Positions 16,581 through 27,366 of a stretch of DNA of 64,000 bases are shown here, piece by piece (the stretch's first letter is position 1; each line of letters starts with the position of its first letter). The stretch covers positions 62,001 to 126,000 of the forward strand of contig NZ_LJHY01000004.1 in the NCBI RefSeq assembly GCF_001295795.1, written 5' to 3'. Below the pieces are notes generated by a model that did no database searches, had not been told where the DNA came from, and worked only from the letters and a program-made list of their open reading frames with translations. This DNA comes from Novosphingobium sp. AAP83. Lineage in GTDB: Bacteria > Pseudomonadota > Alphaproteobacteria > Sphingomonadales > Sphingomonadaceae. Both the position numbers and the translations under genes were made by a program.

Positions 16581-17393
16581 TCAGTAAGCGTCGACCAGCC
16601 GGTTGACCATTGCTGCCACATCAGGATGTGCGGCAAACCCCAAATGCGTACACCGCATTGGCACAGCCAGATCACGCTCGTCCTTGCGCCCGCAAGCGGA
16701 CCGCGGCGAAACAATGCCATCGCGCGCGCTCCACAGCGCAACGGTCGGCACTGGCGGTTTGACTGACATCTCGCGCCCGATCGGCGGCTCGTCCACTGAA
16801 TGGCCGGTAATCAGTTGATAGGCCCGCCACGCGTTGTTGGCCCGGCGGTCGCCCGAAAACGGCGTGCCCATCGTAATCACCATCCGCACGGCTTCAGGAT
16901 GCAGCCTCGCCACTTCGCGTGCAAATATGCCGCCAAGGCTCCAGCCGACCAGCACCAGCGGCTCGCCTTCCTTGCGCGCCATGGTGCAAACCCGCTCGCA
17001 TAACCGCTCGAACCGCTCTTCGCTCGGCCCGAAGTTGAAACCCAGCCCCCAGTCGCTCACCCGGTGGCCCGCCGCTTGCAGCACTTTGCCCAGCGGCTTC
17101 ATCCGCGCAGGATGTGTGCCAAATCCCGGCAACAGCATGACCGCGCGCGAAGGCCCCGTTGGCGTATCGGCCACGCGTCGGTGCCGCCCCTGTTGCCGGA
17201 CCGCCTGCCAATGCTCGATTGGCGTCCGCAATTCGCCCAGCAACCGCTCCCACGCCGGCCCGCGCGATCCTTCCGGGCGCGGCTCAAACGCCAGCGCTTG
17301 CCGCCGCACGATCTCAGCGCGCAGCACGGCAAGCCAGGCCAATGCATGGCCCTTGCTGCTTGCTGCTTGTGGTTGTTTGATCATCATTTCCAT
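16581..17393 (-). CDS. Alpha/beta hydrolase (lipase/esterase-like)
   Basis: The 270-residue protein has an alpha/beta hydrolase core: the oxyanion region VMLLPGFGTHPARM, the nucleophile elbow GWSLGG with Ser152, a likely acid Asp225 in WSARDGIV and His250 in CTHLGF. The N-terminal 75 residues are polar and variable. No signal peptide is apparent. It lies downstream of nothing obvious and upstream of the Anbu-side intergenic DNA, so its substrate cannot be inferred. The exact start is uncertain, as ATGs occur at 17393, 17387 and 17384. Confidence 0.8.
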   Translation of the reverse strand: MEMMIKQPQAASSKGHALAWLAVLRAEIVRRQALAFEPRPEGSRGPAWERLLGELRTPIEHWQAVRQQGRHRRVADTPTGPSRAVMLLPGFGTHPARMKPLGKVLQAAGHRVSDWGLGFNFGPSEERFERLCERVCTMARKEGEPLVLVGWSLGGIFAREVARLHPEAVRMVITMGTPFSGDRRANNAWRAYQLITGHSVDEPPIGREMSVKPPVPTVALWSARDGIVSPRSACGRKDERDLAVPMRCTHLGFAAHPDVAAMVNRLVDAY

Positions 17394-17484
17394 TGCCTGC
17401 GCTCTATCGGACTAACGCCAGATGAACGCCAGCATTTCAGAAATGTTTCACATAAGTGTCAAGGTTCTCAAAAATGTCTTAAAC

Positions 17485-18039
17485 CTAGGAATCTTCATTA
17501 CCCTTACAATCGCCGACATGTTTGGAAGCAATTGCCATGGTCATGTTCATGTTCATGTTTTTGCCATTGGGCGCTGCGCCTTGCATATCCATTGTCATGT
17601 CATAGGTATCTGCGCTGTAAGTACCGGCAAGTTTCATCTTGGCTTCGGTCGTGCCGTCAGGCCCCTCGCCCTTGCACGTCATGGTTGCATCCACTTTGCC
17701 GCCGCCCATCTTGAACGTTTCGTACCGGCAATCGGCCCCTTCTTGCCCGAAGAATGAACCGTCGGGCTTCTCCGCCTCTTCCTTGGTCAAACAATTGGAA
17801 TAAGTGCGGCCCTGCCCCAGCATCTGCTCCATCGCCTTTTTAGCTTCCGGTGGCATGCCTTCAATTTCAAACTTGGTGAAGTCCGTCGTCAGTTCCCACC
17901 TCCCCGGCTTAAGCTTCATCCCCGCATCGGCGACAGATTTGGCCACTTCGGCGGCTGAAGCATCCTTTTTCTCCACGGACTTGTCATCCCCGCAGGCAGA
18001 CAGGGCAACGGCAAACATCAAGGCATAAGCGGCGCGCAT
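17485..18039 (-). CDS. DUF3617 lipoprotein
   Basis: The 184-residue protein starts with a lipoprotein signal ([14 protein letters not shown], Cys at the lipobox) and contains the DUF3617 pattern: [27 protein letters not shown], then C-rich [23 protein letters not shown] and a methionine-rich segment. DUF3617 proteins are small periplasmic or outer-membrane proteins common in sphingomonads; function unknown. It is a single gene divergent from uvrB. Confidence 0.85.
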   Translation of the reverse strand: MRAAYALMFAVALSACGDDKSVEKKDASAAEVAKSVADAGMKLKPGRWELTTDFTKFEIEGMPPEAKKAMEQMLGQGRTYSNCLTKEEAEKPDGSFFGQEGADCRYETFKMGGGKVDATMTCKGEGPDGTTEAKMKLAGTYSADTYDMTMDMQGAAPNGKNMNMNMTMAIASKHVGDCKGNEDS

Positions 18040-18165
18040 CGGGTTTTCCTCCAGGAATGTGCCGCCAAGCTAACACCCCCAAACCAAAGCACCAGTGCGC
18101 AGCATCACCGTCCTTGCCCGATACGCCCTGTTGCGCGGACGTGGCTTGTTCCCCATATCGCAACC

Positions 18166-20367
18166 ATGGCCGAACTCGTTATCCGCAGGGGACTCGAAGA
18201 GCCCGACACATCGGGCACTTTCGTGCCGCACCGCCCCGCCCGCCCGGATAAGGTCGAAGGCGGCAGGCCCTTCAAAGTCGTCTCGGAATATCAGCCCGCA
18301 GGCGATCAGCCCACCGCCATCGCCGAACTCGTCGCCGGGATTCGCGGGCAGAACGGCGGCGAAGGTGATATGACGCAAGTCCTGCTCGGTGTCACCGGCT
18401 CGGGCAAGACCTTCACGATGGCCAAAGTCATCGAGGAAGTGCAGCGCCCCGCCCTGATCCTTGCGCCCAACAAGATCCTCGCCGCGCAGCTTTACGGCGA
18501 AATGAAAAGCTTCTTCCCCGAAAACGCGGTGGAATACTTCGTCTCCTATTACGACTACTACCAGCCCGAAGCTTACGTCCCCCGCTCCGATACCTACATC
18601 GAGAAGGAGTCCTCCACCAACGAGGCGATTGACCGGATGCGCCACTCGGCCACCCGCTCCCTGCTCGAACGCGATGACGTGATCATCGTCGCCTCGGTCT
18701 CGTGCATTTACGGCATCGGCTCGGTCGAAACCTATTCGGCGATGATCTTCGATCTCAAGGCCGGCAGCACCGTCGATAGCGGCGAAATCATCCGCAAACT
18801 CGTCGCGCTGCAATACAAGCGCAACGACCTCGGCTTTGGGCGCGGCAACTTCCGCGTGCGCGGCGATAACCTCGAAATCTTCCCCTCGCATTATGACGAC
18901 ACCGCATGGCGCATCAGCTTCTTCGGCGACGAGGTGGAATCCATCGCCGAATTCGATCCGCTAACCGGCAAGAGCGGCGCGAAGCTCGATAGCGTGCGCG
19001 TCTACGCCAATTCGCACTACGTCACCCCCGGCCCCACCATGCAACAGGCCGCCAGCGCGATCCGCTTCGAGCTCACCGAACGGCTCAAGGAACTCGAAAT
19101 CGAAGGCAAGCTGCTCGAAGCCCAGCGGCTTGAACAGCGCACCAACTTCGACCTCGAAATGATCGCCGCCACCGGCAGTTGCGCAGGGATCGAAAATTAC
19201 AGCCGCTTCCTCACCGGCCGCCTGCCCGGCGAACCGCCGCCAACCCTGTTCGAATACCTGCCCGAAAACGCGCTGCTGTTCCTCGATGAAAGCCACCAGA
19301 CCGTGCCCCAGATCAGCGCGATGGCGCGCGGGGACCACCGCCGCAAGATGACGCTGGCCGAATACGGCTTCCGCCTGCCCAGTTGCATTGATAACCGCCC
19401 CTTGCGCTTCAACGAATGGGACGCGATGCGCCCGCAAACCATCGCGGTCTCGGCCACGCCCGCGTCATGGGAAATGGAACAGGCAGGCGGCGTGTTCGCC
19501 GAACAGGTCATCCGCCCCACCGGCTTGATCGATCCGCCGGTGGAAATCCGCCCTGTCGAAGATCAGGTGCAGGATTGCATCACCGAATGTAAAAAGGTCG
19601 CCTCCAACGGCTACCGCACACTCGTCACCACGCTGACCAAGCGCATGGCCGAAGACCTCACCGAATTCATGCACGAAGCAGGCTTGCGCGTGCGCTATAT
19701 GCATTCCGACGTTGAAACGCTCGAACGCATCGAACTGATCCGCGATCTGCGCCTCGGCGTCTATGACGTGCTCGTCGGCATCAACCTCCTGCGCGAAGGC
19801 CTCGACATCCCCGAATGCGGCCTTGTCTGCATCCTCGATGCAGACAAGGAAGGCTTCCTCCGCTCAGAAACCTCACTCATCCAAACCATTGGCCGCGCCG
19901 CCCGCAACGTCGATGGCCGCGTCATCCTTTATGCCGATCGCATGACCGGCAGCATGGAACGCGCCATCGCCGAAACCGACCGCCGCCGCACCCGCCAACA
20001 AGCGTTCAACGAACTCCACGGCATCACGCCCCAATCCATCATCCGCGACATCCACAACATCATGGCCGACACCGCGAGCCGTGACGGCGTGCTCGTCGAT
20101 ATCGACGCAGAAGGCGCCAACAACCTCGTCGGCCACAACCTGCGCGGCTACATCGAAGACCTCGAAAAACGCATGCGCGCCGCCGCCGCCGACCTCGAAT
20201 TCGAAGAAGCCGGACGCCTGCGCGACGAAATCCGCCGCATGGAAGCCACCGAACTAGGCCTGCCAGCAGGCGAACACAAAGCGCCGATTGTCGGGAGGAG
20301 CAACGAAGGCAAACCGGGGACGCGCAAGACGCGGTACGGGAAGAGCCAGAAGAAGTGGGGGAAGTGA
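18166..20367 (+). CDS. uvrB: Excinuclease ABC subunit B
   Basis: The 733-residue protein is UvrB, the damage-verifying helicase-like subunit of nucleotide excision repair that works with UvrA and UvrC. The Walker A motif GVTGSGKT is at 75-82, the beta-hairpin region with [20 protein letters not shown] follows, and the C-terminal UvrB/UvrC-interaction (UVR) motif is seen in [30 protein letters not shown] basic tail of about 50 residues follows. It is longer than E. coli UvrB because of a 35-residue N-terminal extension and the tail. I saw no clear LexA box upstream. Confidence 0.97.
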   Translation: MAELVIRRGLEEPDTSGTFVPHRPARPDKVEGGRPFKVVSEYQPAGDQPTAIAELVAGIRGQNGGEGDMTQVLLGVTGSGKTFTMAKVIEEVQRPALILAPNKILAAQLYGEMKSFFPENAVEYFVSYYDYYQPEAYVPRSDTYIEKESSTNEAIDRMRHSATRSLLERDDVIIVASVSCIYGIGSVETYSAMIFDLKAGSTVDSGEIIRKLVALQYKRNDLGFGRGNFRVRGDNLEIFPSHYDDTAWRISFFGDEVESIAEFDPLTGKSGAKLDSVRVYANSHYVTPGPTMQQAASAIRFELTERLKELEIEGKLLEAQRLEQRTNFDLEMIAATGSCAGIENYSRFLTGRLPGEPPPTLFEYLPENALLFLDESHQTVPQISAMARGDHRRKMTLAEYGFRLPSCIDNRPLRFNEWDAMRPQTIAVSATPASWEMEQAGGVFAEQVIRPTGLIDPPVEIRPVEDQVQDCITECKKVASNGYRTLVTTLTKRMAEDLTEFMHEAGLRVRYMHSDVETLERIELIRDLRLGVYDVLVGINLLREGLDIPECGLVCILDADKEGFLRSETSLIQTIGRAARNVDGRVILYADRMTGSMERAIAETDRRRTRQQAFNELHGITPQSIIRDIHNIMADTASRDGVLVDIDAEGANNLVGHNLRGYIEDLEKRMRAAAADLEFEEAGRLRDEIRRMEATELGLPAGEHKAPIVGRSNEGKPGTRKTRYGKSQKKWGK

Positions 20368-20428
20368 GTCGTTTATCCCCGAACATTGCCTAATTGCGGA
20401 AAGTCAACCTTGCGGAAAGCGATTCTAG

Positions 20429-20440
20429 CCTATTAATAGG
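20429..20440. promoter_or_regulatory. Palindrome, likely operator of higBA
   Basis: CCTATTAATAGG is a perfect 12-base palindrome 24 bases upstream of the higB start. HigA-type antitoxins repress their own promoter through such short palindromes, so this is a good operator candidate. The A+T-rich core could also overlap the -10 region. Confidence 0.5.
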
Positions 20441-20464
20441 GTGCTGCACTCAGGAACCGCAGCC

Positions 20465-20746
20465 ATGATCATCAACTTCGCCAACAAGGAAACCGAGGCC
20501 ATCTGGTCCGGCAAGCGCAGCCCAAAGCTGCCTGCCGATATCCAGAACCGCGCGCTTGCCAAGCTGGCGATGCTCGATGCCGCCGCCGAACTGGACGACC
20601 TCAAAAACCCGCCAAGCAACCGCCTTCATGATCTAAAGAAGGATCGCGCAGGGCAACATTCCATTTCCATTAACAAACAATGGCGCATATGCTTTGTCTG
20701 GAATGACGGAAATGCCCACGATGTCGAGATCACCGATTACCACTGA
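20465..20746 (+). CDS. higB: HigB-type (RelE-fold) toxin
   Basis: The 93-residue protein matches HigB-type mRNA interferase toxins: MIINFANKETEAIWSGKRSPKLP at the start and the conserved NRLHDLKKDRAGQHSISINKQWRICFVWND, typical of the RelE fold. HigB cleaves mRNA in the ribosome. In contrast to most systems, the toxin gene precedes the antitoxin, which is the usual order for higBA. The start is set at the ATG at 20465; an earlier TTG would add eight unrelated residues. It is overlapped by higA. Confidence 0.9.
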   Translation: MIINFANKETEAIWSGKRSPKLPADIQNRALAKLAMLDAAAELDDLKNPPSNRLHDLKKDRAGQHSISINKQWRICFVWNDGNAHDVEITDYH

Positions 20747-21038
20747 TAGCGAATGGCTGCATAACCCGCACGCAGGCGAACTGCTCGTGTCGGAATTCAT
20801 GGAGCCGCTGGAACTCGATTGCACGTCGCTGGCCGGGGCCATCGGCGTTGAACCTGTGCGCCTGTCATCCGTGATTGACGGTGCAGCACGGATGGACGGC
20901 GAACTCGATCTTCGCCTCGCCCGCTATTTCCGTATGTCCGAGGGCTTTTTCCTGCGCCTGCAAGACCAGTTTGAACTGCGTGAGGCCAAACGCGCGCTGA
21001 ACGGTGATCTTGAACGTATCGTGCCACGCGCCGCCTGA
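20721..21038 (+). CDS. higA: HigA-type antitoxin (XRE helix-turn-helix)
   Basis: The 105-residue protein begins MSRSPITTDSEWLHNPHAGELLVSEFMEPL and has the XRE helix-turn-helix of HigA antitoxins, with FFLRLQDQFELREAKR at the end. It binds HigB and represses the operon. Several in-frame ATGs exist between 20694 and 20721; I chose the last because it gives the usual N-terminus and has GGAA ten bases upstream. It overlaps the end of higB by 26 bases. Confidence 0.88.
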   Translation: MSRSPITTDSEWLHNPHAGELLVSEFMEPLELDCTSLAGAIGVEPVRLSSVIDGAARMDGELDLRLARYFRMSEGFFLRLQDQFELREAKRALNGDLERIVPRAA

Positions 21039-21047
21039 TCCCGCCCC

Positions 21048-21614
21048 ATGAAGTTCCGCATCACCGCCGCCCTCGCGCTCACCCTCGCCGCCTGTTCCAA
21101 ATCCCCCGCTCCCCCCATCCGTGAAGGTGCGCCGGAAAACGCCGTGCGGATGGCAATGCCGGAAGGCGAGGCTTTGCCGGGCATTCAGGACAATGCATCC
21201 ACGCCGGACTGGGCCGCATCAGCAGATGGCCAATCGGCACGTTTCGGCCATCCGGGGGAAACACCGCTCGTCTCCGTCGCCTGCCGCACCGGCGTGCTGG
21301 TTGTCACCCGCCATGCTTTTGCGCCCATCGGTGCGCAGGCGCTGTTCGCGCTTGTCGGCAGCGATGGCATCTTGCGCCTGCCGGTCGATGCCACGGCCAT
21401 TCCCGGCCAGCGCGGCTATTTGTGGCAAGGCAGTCTGGCCGCAGACGATGCCCGCGCAGATGTGCTGGGCGGGGCCTATACCGGCACACTACCGGGCGCT
21501 GGCATGATCAAGGTTTCCGCAGGCAGCGCGGCGCGCGATGTCGTGGCGCGTTGTAGAAGCGCCGCGCCCACCTTTGCGGCAGAACCGGTCAACCCTGCCC
21601 AAACGGCTGACTAA
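21048..21614 (+). CDS. Putative lipoprotein of unknown function
   Basis: The 188-residue protein has a lipoprotein signal (ALALTLAACSKSP, lipobox LAAC) and a body with no motif I recognise. The middle, VACRTGVLVVTRHAFAPIGAQALFALVGSDG, looks like beta strands. It begins nine bases after higA stops but is more likely an independent gene. It is convergent with the helix-hairpin-helix gene, with which its end overlaps by a few bases. Confidence 0.7.
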   Translation: MKFRITAALALTLAACSKSPAPPIREGAPENAVRMAMPEGEALPGIQDNASTPDWAASADGQSARFGHPGETPLVSVACRTGVLVVTRHAFAPIGAQALFALVGSDGILRLPVDATAIPGQRGYLWQGSLAADDARADVLGGAYTGTLPGAGMIKVSAGSAARDVVARCRSAAPTFAAEPVNPAQTAD

Positions 21615-22111
21615 ATCTTCCCGAACTTCGCCTCATAGGCAGCCGCATCGCCGCTTGCCAAAAGCTTGGCCTGCTCCACCCAGTTATCCCGCACGGCGCG
21701 GCCTGCAAACGATCCCAATTGCGCATCGATCCGCGCAATGTCCTCGTCGCTCCAGCCTGCAATCTGCGCAAAGCTGGTCACGCCCAGCGACGCCAGCAGA
21801 GCCTTCAGCTTAGGCCCCACGCCCTTGATCCGGCTCAGGTCGTCGCCCGCACCAACCGGCGCAGCCTCTGCCACTTCATCGGTCGCGGCATGGGCCACAA
21901 TCTCGCCCACGCCCGCCATCGTCACCGCGCTCGGCGCAGCAATCAGCGCGTTGTTGCGTGTCGCAGGCGCAGCGCCTTCCGATAGAACGTCGGTATATTC
22001 GCGCTTGGCAGGAGCCGCCTTTGACCGGCCCCACATCCACCACACCACAACGGCGATCAGCAGGACGATCCCTGCCCAAACAAGATGATTGGTTTCGATC
22101 AATTCGAGCAT
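21611..22111 (-). CDS. Membrane-anchored helix-hairpin-helix protein
   Basis: I start at the ATG at 22111, giving 166 residues. An N-terminal membrane helix (HLVWAGIVLLIAVVVWWMWG) is followed by a variable linker and a C-terminal helix-hairpin-helix domain of the DUF4332-like kind: LSRIKGVGPKLKALLASLGV and FAQIAGWSDEDIARIDAQLG. These domains in sphingomonads are often annotated as NADH-quinone oxidoreductase-E-like or DNA-binding; neither is shown. It follows the flippase gene by 20 bases and may be in its operon. Confidence 0.75.
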   Translation of the reverse strand: MLELIETNHLVWAGIVLLIAVVVWWMWGRSKAAPAKREYTDVLSEGAAPATRNNALIAAPSAVTMAGVGEIVAHAATDEVAEAAPVGAGDDLSRIKGVGPKLKALLASLGVTSFAQIAGWSDEDIARIDAQLGSFAGRAVRDNWVEQAKLLASGDAAAYEAKFGKI

Positions 22112-22130
22112 GGCAAACCCCAGATAGGTA

Positions 22131-23627
22131 TTACACCGCTTGCTGCTTGCGGAACAGCACGCGGTCATCGTGTCCGAAGGAACGGACCCACAGCATATAA
22201 CAATAAATTCCCAGAATGGCAGGGATGCCCAGCGCCAGTTCGGCCCATTCGGGCAGCCACGTCACGCCCGAACCCACCGCCGCCGCAGGAATCACCGCCC
22301 AGGCAAGGCCCCAACGCCAATTGCTGATGCTCTGCCCCAGAATCCGCGCCAACATCCGCGATTTCACCATCGATGCCAGCCCCAATGAAAGCGCCAGCGC
22401 CAAAGCGGCAGCGGCGGCCACATACATCGGCCCCAGCCCCGCATTGCGCGCCAGCATGATCAGGCCAATCGTCAGCACGGCCTGAAAAACAATCGTCGCA
22501 AGGCTCACCCACAAGTTGCGGATGCGTGCGAGGTAAACCAGCGCCGCCTCGCTAACGACAGCCTTCGATGCCACCACTTCGGCCACCAGCAGGAACACCA
22601 GCGCCGCCGTGCCCGCCACAAAGTCCGGCCCGCCAAGGCCCATCAGCCCCTTGCCCGGAATGCCCAGCGCCATCGCGATGCCGATCTGCGCCGCCGTGAT
22701 CCAGAAACCCACCTGACACACCTGCTTGGCAATCGCGCCGTAATCGCGGTCTTTCACGCTGCGCGTGATCACCGGCCCCAGCACCGGCTCGAAACTCGTC
22801 TTCAGCTTCTGCGGTAGTGATGCAAACTGTTGTGCAAAATAGTAAATCCCCAGCGGAGCCTCACCCACGAAGAAGCGCAGGATGAACACATCCAGCTTGC
22901 GCGTGCCCCATTCCACAGCGTCCGCTCCCGCCAGCGGAATGTTGCGCTTCGCAATCTGCCACAGCAACCCCGGGCGCGGATGCCACGCCTTGGGCAAGCC
23001 ATAAGACCGCACCAGCGCAAACAGCGCCACGCCCGTCGCCGCCCATACCGAAAGCAGATAGGCAAGGCTCAGGCCCGATGCAGGCCACACCACAAAGAAC
23101 ACGCCCGCCGCGATGGAAATCGTCCAAGGCTCCACCACCGAACGCGCGCGCACCGTGGTTGCCACATCAAAGCGATAGGCCAGCGCCGCCAGCGCCAGAT
23201 CGCCCAGTGCAAGGCCGGGGATCGAAAGCACCAGCAACCGGTCCGCCACAGTAAAGTTGCCGCTTGGGTGCATCGATTGCGGGAAAGCATAGATCATCAC
23301 GCCCATCCCCAGCGATAAACCTGTCGCCAGCAAAAGCGCATCCCACACCGTATTGGCCGGAAGCTGGTCGCTTTCTGCCAATCGCTGCGCCAGCCCGCGC
23401 TTTTGCCCCAGCGTTGCGAGCATCCCGGCAAATTCCACCATCACCAGCGCCGATGCAAAGCGCCCCATCGCAGGCGCACCGTATAATCGGCTGGCAATGA
23501 TCAGGAACGGAATGCGCGCCAGCAACCGCAGCAGAAATCCAAGGAAATTGGTTCGCCCACCCTTGGCGAGCGCGGCAATGTCTTGCTGTCCGGCCTGCTG
23601 TCCTGAAGGTTTCACGGCGTCAGACAA
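22131..23627 (-). CDS. Oligosaccharide flippase (Wzx-like, MATE/MVF superfamily)
   Basis: The 498-residue protein has about twelve to fourteen hydrophobic segments and the N-terminal pattern of polysaccharide flippases (RTNFLGFLLRLLARIPFLIIASRLYGAPAMGRFASALV). Such proteins move lipid-linked oligosaccharide units across the inner membrane. It starts at a TTG that overlaps the gpsA stop by eight bases; a GTG at 23615 is an alternative. No glycosyltransferase genes are near, so the surface polymer is unknown. Confidence 0.85.
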   Translation of the reverse strand: MSDAVKPSGQQAGQQDIAALAKGGRTNFLGFLLRLLARIPFLIIASRLYGAPAMGRFASALVMVEFAGMLATLGQKRGLAQRLAESDQLPANTVWDALLLATGLSLGMGVMIYAFPQSMHPSGNFTVADRLLVLSIPGLALGDLALAALAYRFDVATTVRARSVVEPWTISIAAGVFFVVWPASGLSLAYLLSVWAATGVALFALVRSYGLPKAWHPRPGLLWQIAKRNIPLAGADAVEWGTRKLDVFILRFFVGEAPLGIYYFAQQFASLPQKLKTSFEPVLGPVITRSVKDRDYGAIAKQVCQVGFWITAAQIGIAMALGIPGKGLMGLGGPDFVAGTAALVFLLVAEVVASKAVVSEAALVYLARIRNLWVSLATIVFQAVLTIGLIMLARNAGLGPMYVAAAAALALALSLGLASMVKSRMLARILGQSISNWRWGLAWAVIPAAAVGSGVTWLPEWAELALGIPAILGIYCYMLWVRSFGHDDRVLFRKQQAV

Positions 23628-24615
23628 ACGGATTTTCCGCCGTCAACGGGCGCGAAAGCAGCCCCGCCACCACATCGCGCGCAGGCACCGTGCCTTTCAG
23701 CAAGCTCACCACCGCATCCACAATCGGCATCGAAATCCCGCGCTCATTGGCCAGTTCCGCCAGCACCGGCGCGGTAAATGCGCCTTCGGCCACCGTCGTC
23801 TGCTCGGCCAGCACGTCTGCCGCACGCGCCCCTTCGCCCAGCGCCTTGCCCAGCGAAAAGTTGCGGCTTGATGTGGAAGAGCATGTCAGCACAAGATCTC
23901 CCAAACCCGATAGACCCGAAAGGGTTTCCGGCCGTGCCCCCAAAGCAAAGCCGAAGCGCTGCATTTCGGCAAAGCCACGGCTGATCAAGGCCGCGCGCGC
24001 ATTCTGGCCCAGTTGCAGCCCGTCGACAACGCCGCAAGCAATCGCGAGCACGTTTTTCACCGCGCCGCCAATCTCTGCCCCGGTCACATCATCCGAATAA
24101 TAAGGCCGGAACGCGGGCCGCGCGATGGCAGGTGACAGCCGCTTCCACTGCGCCTCCCCGCCCGCACAAGCCAGCGTCACCGCCGTCGGCAATCCCGCCG
24201 CCACTTCATGCGCAAATGTCGGGCCGGAAAGCACCGCAAGGCTGGCACCGGGCGCTGCATCGCGCGCCACATCGGCCATCAAGCGCCCTGTGCCCGCCTC
24301 GATCCCCTTGGAACACAGCACCACGTCTCCGCCGCGATGGCCGATCCCGCCCAGCACGCGCGCCAGATGTTGCGCCGGTGTCACCAGCAACAGCACCGGC
24401 ACATCGGCCATATCGGCCAGATCGCCGGTCGCCCGGATCGAAGCGTGCAGCCTTGCCGATGGCAGGAACAGGCTGTTGCGCCGCCCTGCGTTAATCTCAT
24501 GCACCAGTTCCGGCTCGCGCGCCCAAAGCAGCACCTCGCGCCCGTCGCTCGCCAGCATTTGCGCCAGCGCTGTGCCCCAGGCCCCCGCGCCCACGACTCC
24601 CACTTCCACGCTCAT
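23620..24615 (-). CDS. gpsA: Glycerol-3-phosphate dehydrogenase [NAD(P)+]
   Basis: The 331-residue protein is GpsA, which reduces dihydroxyacetone phosphate to sn-glycerol-3-phosphate for phospholipid synthesis in the cytoplasm. The N-terminal Rossmann motif [14 protein letters not shown], the [19 protein letters not shown] segment and the catalytic-lysine region [16 protein letters not shown] are clear. It overlaps the stop of tsaD by four bases (ATGA), so the two are translated together. Confidence 0.96.
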   Translation of the reverse strand: MSVEVGVVGAGAWGTALAQMLASDGREVLLWAREPELVHEINAGRRNSLFLPSARLHASIRATGDLADMADVPVLLLVTPAQHLARVLGGIGHRGGDVVLCSKGIEAGTGRLMADVARDAAPGASLAVLSGPTFAHEVAAGLPTAVTLACAGGEAQWKRLSPAIARPAFRPYYSDDVTGAEIGGAVKNVLAIACGVVDGLQLGQNARAALISRGFAEMQRFGFALGARPETLSGLSGLGDLVLTCSSTSSRNFSLGKALGEGARAADVLAEQTTVAEGAFTAPVLAELANERGISMPIVDAVVSLLKGTVPARDVVAGLLSRPLTAENPFV

Positions 24616-25664
24616 GCCTTCACCCCTGCCCCGCGCACCGGCGCGGCATTATCATCCAGCGGCCAGCGCGGACGCGCCGCCACATCCAGCGCATCTGTAT
24701 ATCCCAAAGCAAATCGCTCTGCGCCAGCCCAACCGATCATCGCGGCGTTGTCTGTGCACAGCTTTGGCGGTGGTGCCACCAGCGCCAGCCCATGCGTACC
24801 AGCCAAAGCCTCAAGGCTCCCGCGTAGCGCCGCATTGGCTGCCACGCCGCCCGCCACCACCAGCGCGGTCATCCCCGCCGAAGCCGCCCCCAGCGCAATA
24901 CGCGTGCGATCGATCACGCAATCAATCGCCGCCTGCTGGAAGGAGGCCGCAATATCCGCATCGGCATAAAGCCCCGCGTCCTTCGCCCGCATCACCGCGC
25001 TTTTCAGCCCCGCAAACGAAAAGTGCACCTCTCCGCTGCCCACCAGCGGACGCGGCAGACGCACCGCTTTTGCATCGCCCTCGCGCGCCATCCGCTCCAC
25101 CGCAGGCCCGCCGGGATAGCCAAGGCCCAAAATCTTGGCGGTCTTGTCAAACGCCTCGCCCAGCGCATCGTCAATCGTCGTGGCAAGGCGGCGATATCGC
25201 CCCACGCCCGCCACTTCCAGAATCTGGCAATGTCCGCCCGAAACCAGCAACAGCAAATAGGGGTACTGCAAATCGGGATCGGCCAGCCGTGGCGATAAAG
25301 CGTGCCCTTCCAGATGGTTGACCGCGATCAACGGCTTGTCCGCCGCCATCGCCAGCGCCTTGCCGGTCACCAGCCCCACCATCACCCCGCCGATCAGCCC
25401 CGGCCCTGCCGTTGCCGCAATCGCGTCCATATCCGCAAGGCCAAGCCCCGCATCGGCCAGCACCGCCTCGATCATAGGCGCCAAAACTTCCACATGCGCG
25501 CGCGCCGCAATTTCGGGAACCACCCCGCCATAGGGGCGGTGCGCATCGTCTTGCGAGGCAATGCGCTGCGCCACGATCCGCTGCGCCAGCGTCGTGCCGT
25601 TGCTGTCGATCACCGCGGCGGCGGTTTCATCGCAACTGGATTCTATACCAAGGATCAGGGCCAT
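24612..25664 (-). CDS. tsaD: tRNA N6-adenosine threonylcarbamoyltransferase
   Basis: The 350-residue protein is TsaD, the catalytic subunit for t6A at position 37 of ANN-decoding tRNAs, working with TsaB, TsaC and TsaE. The N-terminus [18 protein letters not shown] and the metal-binding HLEGH (His117, His121) are standard. The start is the ATG at 25664; the frame stays open upstream across hemC, but that is antisense shadow. It is divergent from hemC with only 45 bases between the start codons, as in many alphaproteobacteria. Confidence 0.97.
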   Translation of the reverse strand: MALILGIESSCDETAAAVIDSNGTTLAQRIVAQRIASQDDAHRPYGGVVPEIAARAHVEVLAPMIEAVLADAGLGLADMDAIAATAGPGLIGGVMVGLVTGKALAMAADKPLIAVNHLEGHALSPRLADPDLQYPYLLLLVSGGHCQILEVAGVGRYRRLATTIDDALGEAFDKTAKILGLGYPGGPAVERMAREGDAKAVRLPRPLVGSGEVHFSFAGLKSAVMRAKDAGLYADADIAASFQQAAIDCVIDRTRIALGAASAGMTALVVAGGVAANAALRGSLEALAGTHGLALVAPPPKLCTDNAAMIGWAGAERFALGYTDALDVAARPRWPLDDNAAPVRGAGVKA

Positions 25665-25709
25665 CAGGCGCTTTCCTCTAAAGATAATCCCGTTTACAGC
25701 AAGCGGTGC

Positions 25710-26660
25710 ATGAACAGTTCTTCGCCCTCCGGCCTGCCCGCGCAGCCGCTTAAGCTCGGCACACGCCGCTCCCCCCTCGCCATGGCGCAAGCTTATGAGA
25801 CGCGGACGCGCCTCTGCGCCGCGCATGGCTGGCCCGAATCGATGGTCGAACTGGTCCCCGTCACCGCCAGTGGTGACAAGATCCTTGACCGCCCCCTGGC
25901 CGAAATCGGCGGCAAAGCCCTGTGGACCAAGGAACTCGATGCATGGCTGTTCACCGGCGAAATCGATTTTGCCGTCCACTCGATGAAAGACGTTGAAACC
26001 GTCCGCCCTGAAGAATTCGTGATCGCCGCCGTTCTTCCGCGTGCCGACGTGCGTGACGTTTTGGTTGGCGCGGCCTCCATCCAAGCCATCCCGCACGGCG
26101 CGCGCGTCGGCACCAGCGCGCCGCGCCGCGCCGCATTGATGCTCCACGCCCGCCCCGATGTCACCGTCGTCGGCTTTCGCGGCAATGTCGCCACGCGCCT
26201 TGCCAAGCTCGAAGCAGGGGAAGCCGACGTCACCCTCCTCGCCGCCGCCGGTCTGCAACGCCTTGGCGAAACCGGCGTAGGCCAGCCGCTCTCGGAAACC
26301 GATTGGATGCCCGCCCCCGCCCAAGGCGCCATCGGCATCGAATGCCTCGAAGGCCGCAGCGATGTGCGCGCTTGGCTTGCCGCGATTGACGATCAGCCCA
26401 GCCACGCCGCCATCCGCGCCGAACGCGCACTGCTGCTGGCGCTCGGCGGCAATTGCCACAGCCCGATCGCGGTGCTCACCACGCACAACGATGCCACGCT
26501 CACCATGCGCGCCGCCATCTTCAGCCCCGATGGCAAAGTGCGGGTCGAAGCCAGCGAAACCTTCGCCCCCGCCGATGGCGAAGCCCCCGCCCGCCTCGCG
26601 CGTCACCTGCTCGAACAATCGCCCGAGGCCATCCGCGTGCACTTCCACGGAGCGGGATGA
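25710..26660 (+). CDS. hemC: Hydroxymethylbilane synthase (porphobilinogen deaminase)
   Basis: The 316-residue enzyme polymerises four porphobilinogen units into hydroxymethylbilane in haem synthesis. The N-terminal [13 protein letters not shown], the [11 protein letters not shown] and [12 protein letters not shown] segments, and Cys249 in [10 protein letters not shown], which carries the dipyrromethane cofactor, are all present. The start is the ATG at 25710; the frame is open upstream only as antisense to tsaD. hemD begins inside its stop codon (ATGA). Confidence 0.97.
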   Translation: MNSSSPSGLPAQPLKLGTRRSPLAMAQAYETRTRLCAAHGWPESMVELVPVTASGDKILDRPLAEIGGKALWTKELDAWLFTGEIDFAVHSMKDVETVRPEEFVIAAVLPRADVRDVLVGAASIQAIPHGARVGTSAPRRAALMLHARPDVTVVGFRGNVATRLAKLEAGEADVTLLAAAGLQRLGETGVGQPLSETDWMPAPAQGAIGIECLEGRSDVRAWLAAIDDQPSHAAIRAERALLLALGGNCHSPIAVLTTHNDATLTMRAAIFSPDGKVRVEASETFAPADGEAPARLARHLLEQSPEAIRVHFHGAG

Positions 26661-27337
26661 CCGCGCGCCCGCTGTTCATCCTGCGCCCGCAGCCCGGCAA
26701 CGCCGCCACGCTCAAGGCTGCCCGCCAACGCGGCCTTGATGCGCACAGCTTTCCGCTGTTCGAAATCGCGCCCGTGGCATGGCAAGCACCGCAAGGCCGG
26801 TTCGACGCGATCCTTGCCGGCAGCGCCAACATCTTCCGCCACGGCGGCCCACAATTGGCGGCGTTCGCATCCGTGCCCGTCATGGCGGTCGGTGCCACCA
26901 CGGCGGATGCCGCGCGCCCAGCAGGCTTTGCCATCAGCCACATTGGCGAGGGCGGATTGCAGCCCATGGTCGAAGCCCTGCCCCCCGGCCATTACTTGCG
27001 TCTGGCAGGCGAAGACCGCGTTACCCTCACCCCGCCGCAGGATGTGCGAATCACCACAGAAGTGGTCTACGCCGCCCGCCCGCAACCCCTTTCACCGCCA
27101 TTGCGTGCCCTGCTCGATAAAGGTGGCGTCGTCCTGCTCCACTCGGGCGAGGCTGCGCGCCATTTCGCCAACGAATGCGAACGCCTTGGAATCGTTCGTA
27201 ATTGTATCGATCTCGCCTGCCTTGCCCCGCGCATTGCCAGCCTTGCAGGGCAAGGCTGGGGCACAATAGCCTCCGCATCAACAAGAACCGATGCGGACTT
27301 ACTGGCACTGGCCGCGCGAATGTGCCAGATAGTGTGA
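26657..27337 (+). CDS. hemD: Uroporphyrinogen-III synthase
   Basis: The 226-residue protein is identified by position directly after hemC (ATGA overlap) and by weak HemD features: [33 protein letters not shown] at the start and repeated Ala/Gly-rich segments of two small domains. HemD cyclises hydroxymethylbilane with ring-D inversion. HemD sequences diverge strongly, so the call rests mainly on context. The mitofilin-like gene follows 29 bases later. Confidence 0.88.
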   Translation: MTARPLFILRPQPGNAATLKAARQRGLDAHSFPLFEIAPVAWQAPQGRFDAILAGSANIFRHGGPQLAAFASVPVMAVGATTADAARPAGFAISHIGEGGLQPMVEALPPGHYLRLAGEDRVTLTPPQDVRITTEVVYAARPQPLSPPLRALLDKGGVVLLHSGEAARHFANECERLGIVRNCIDLACLAPRIASLAGQGWGTIASASTRTDADLLALAARMCQIV

Positions 27338-27366
27338 CTTCGGGGATACAGGACAAGTAAAAACGG

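Noticed and set aside
18040..18165. LexA box before uvrB
   Set aside because: GTTC occurs once (GTTCCCCATATCG) but no second half-site is spaced correctly for the alphaproteobacterial GTTC-N7-GTTC box.
25665..26648. A long N-terminal extension of tsaD across hemC on the minus strand
   Set aside because: TsaD begins at its family-typical [11 protein letters not shown] start; the extension is antisense to hemC.
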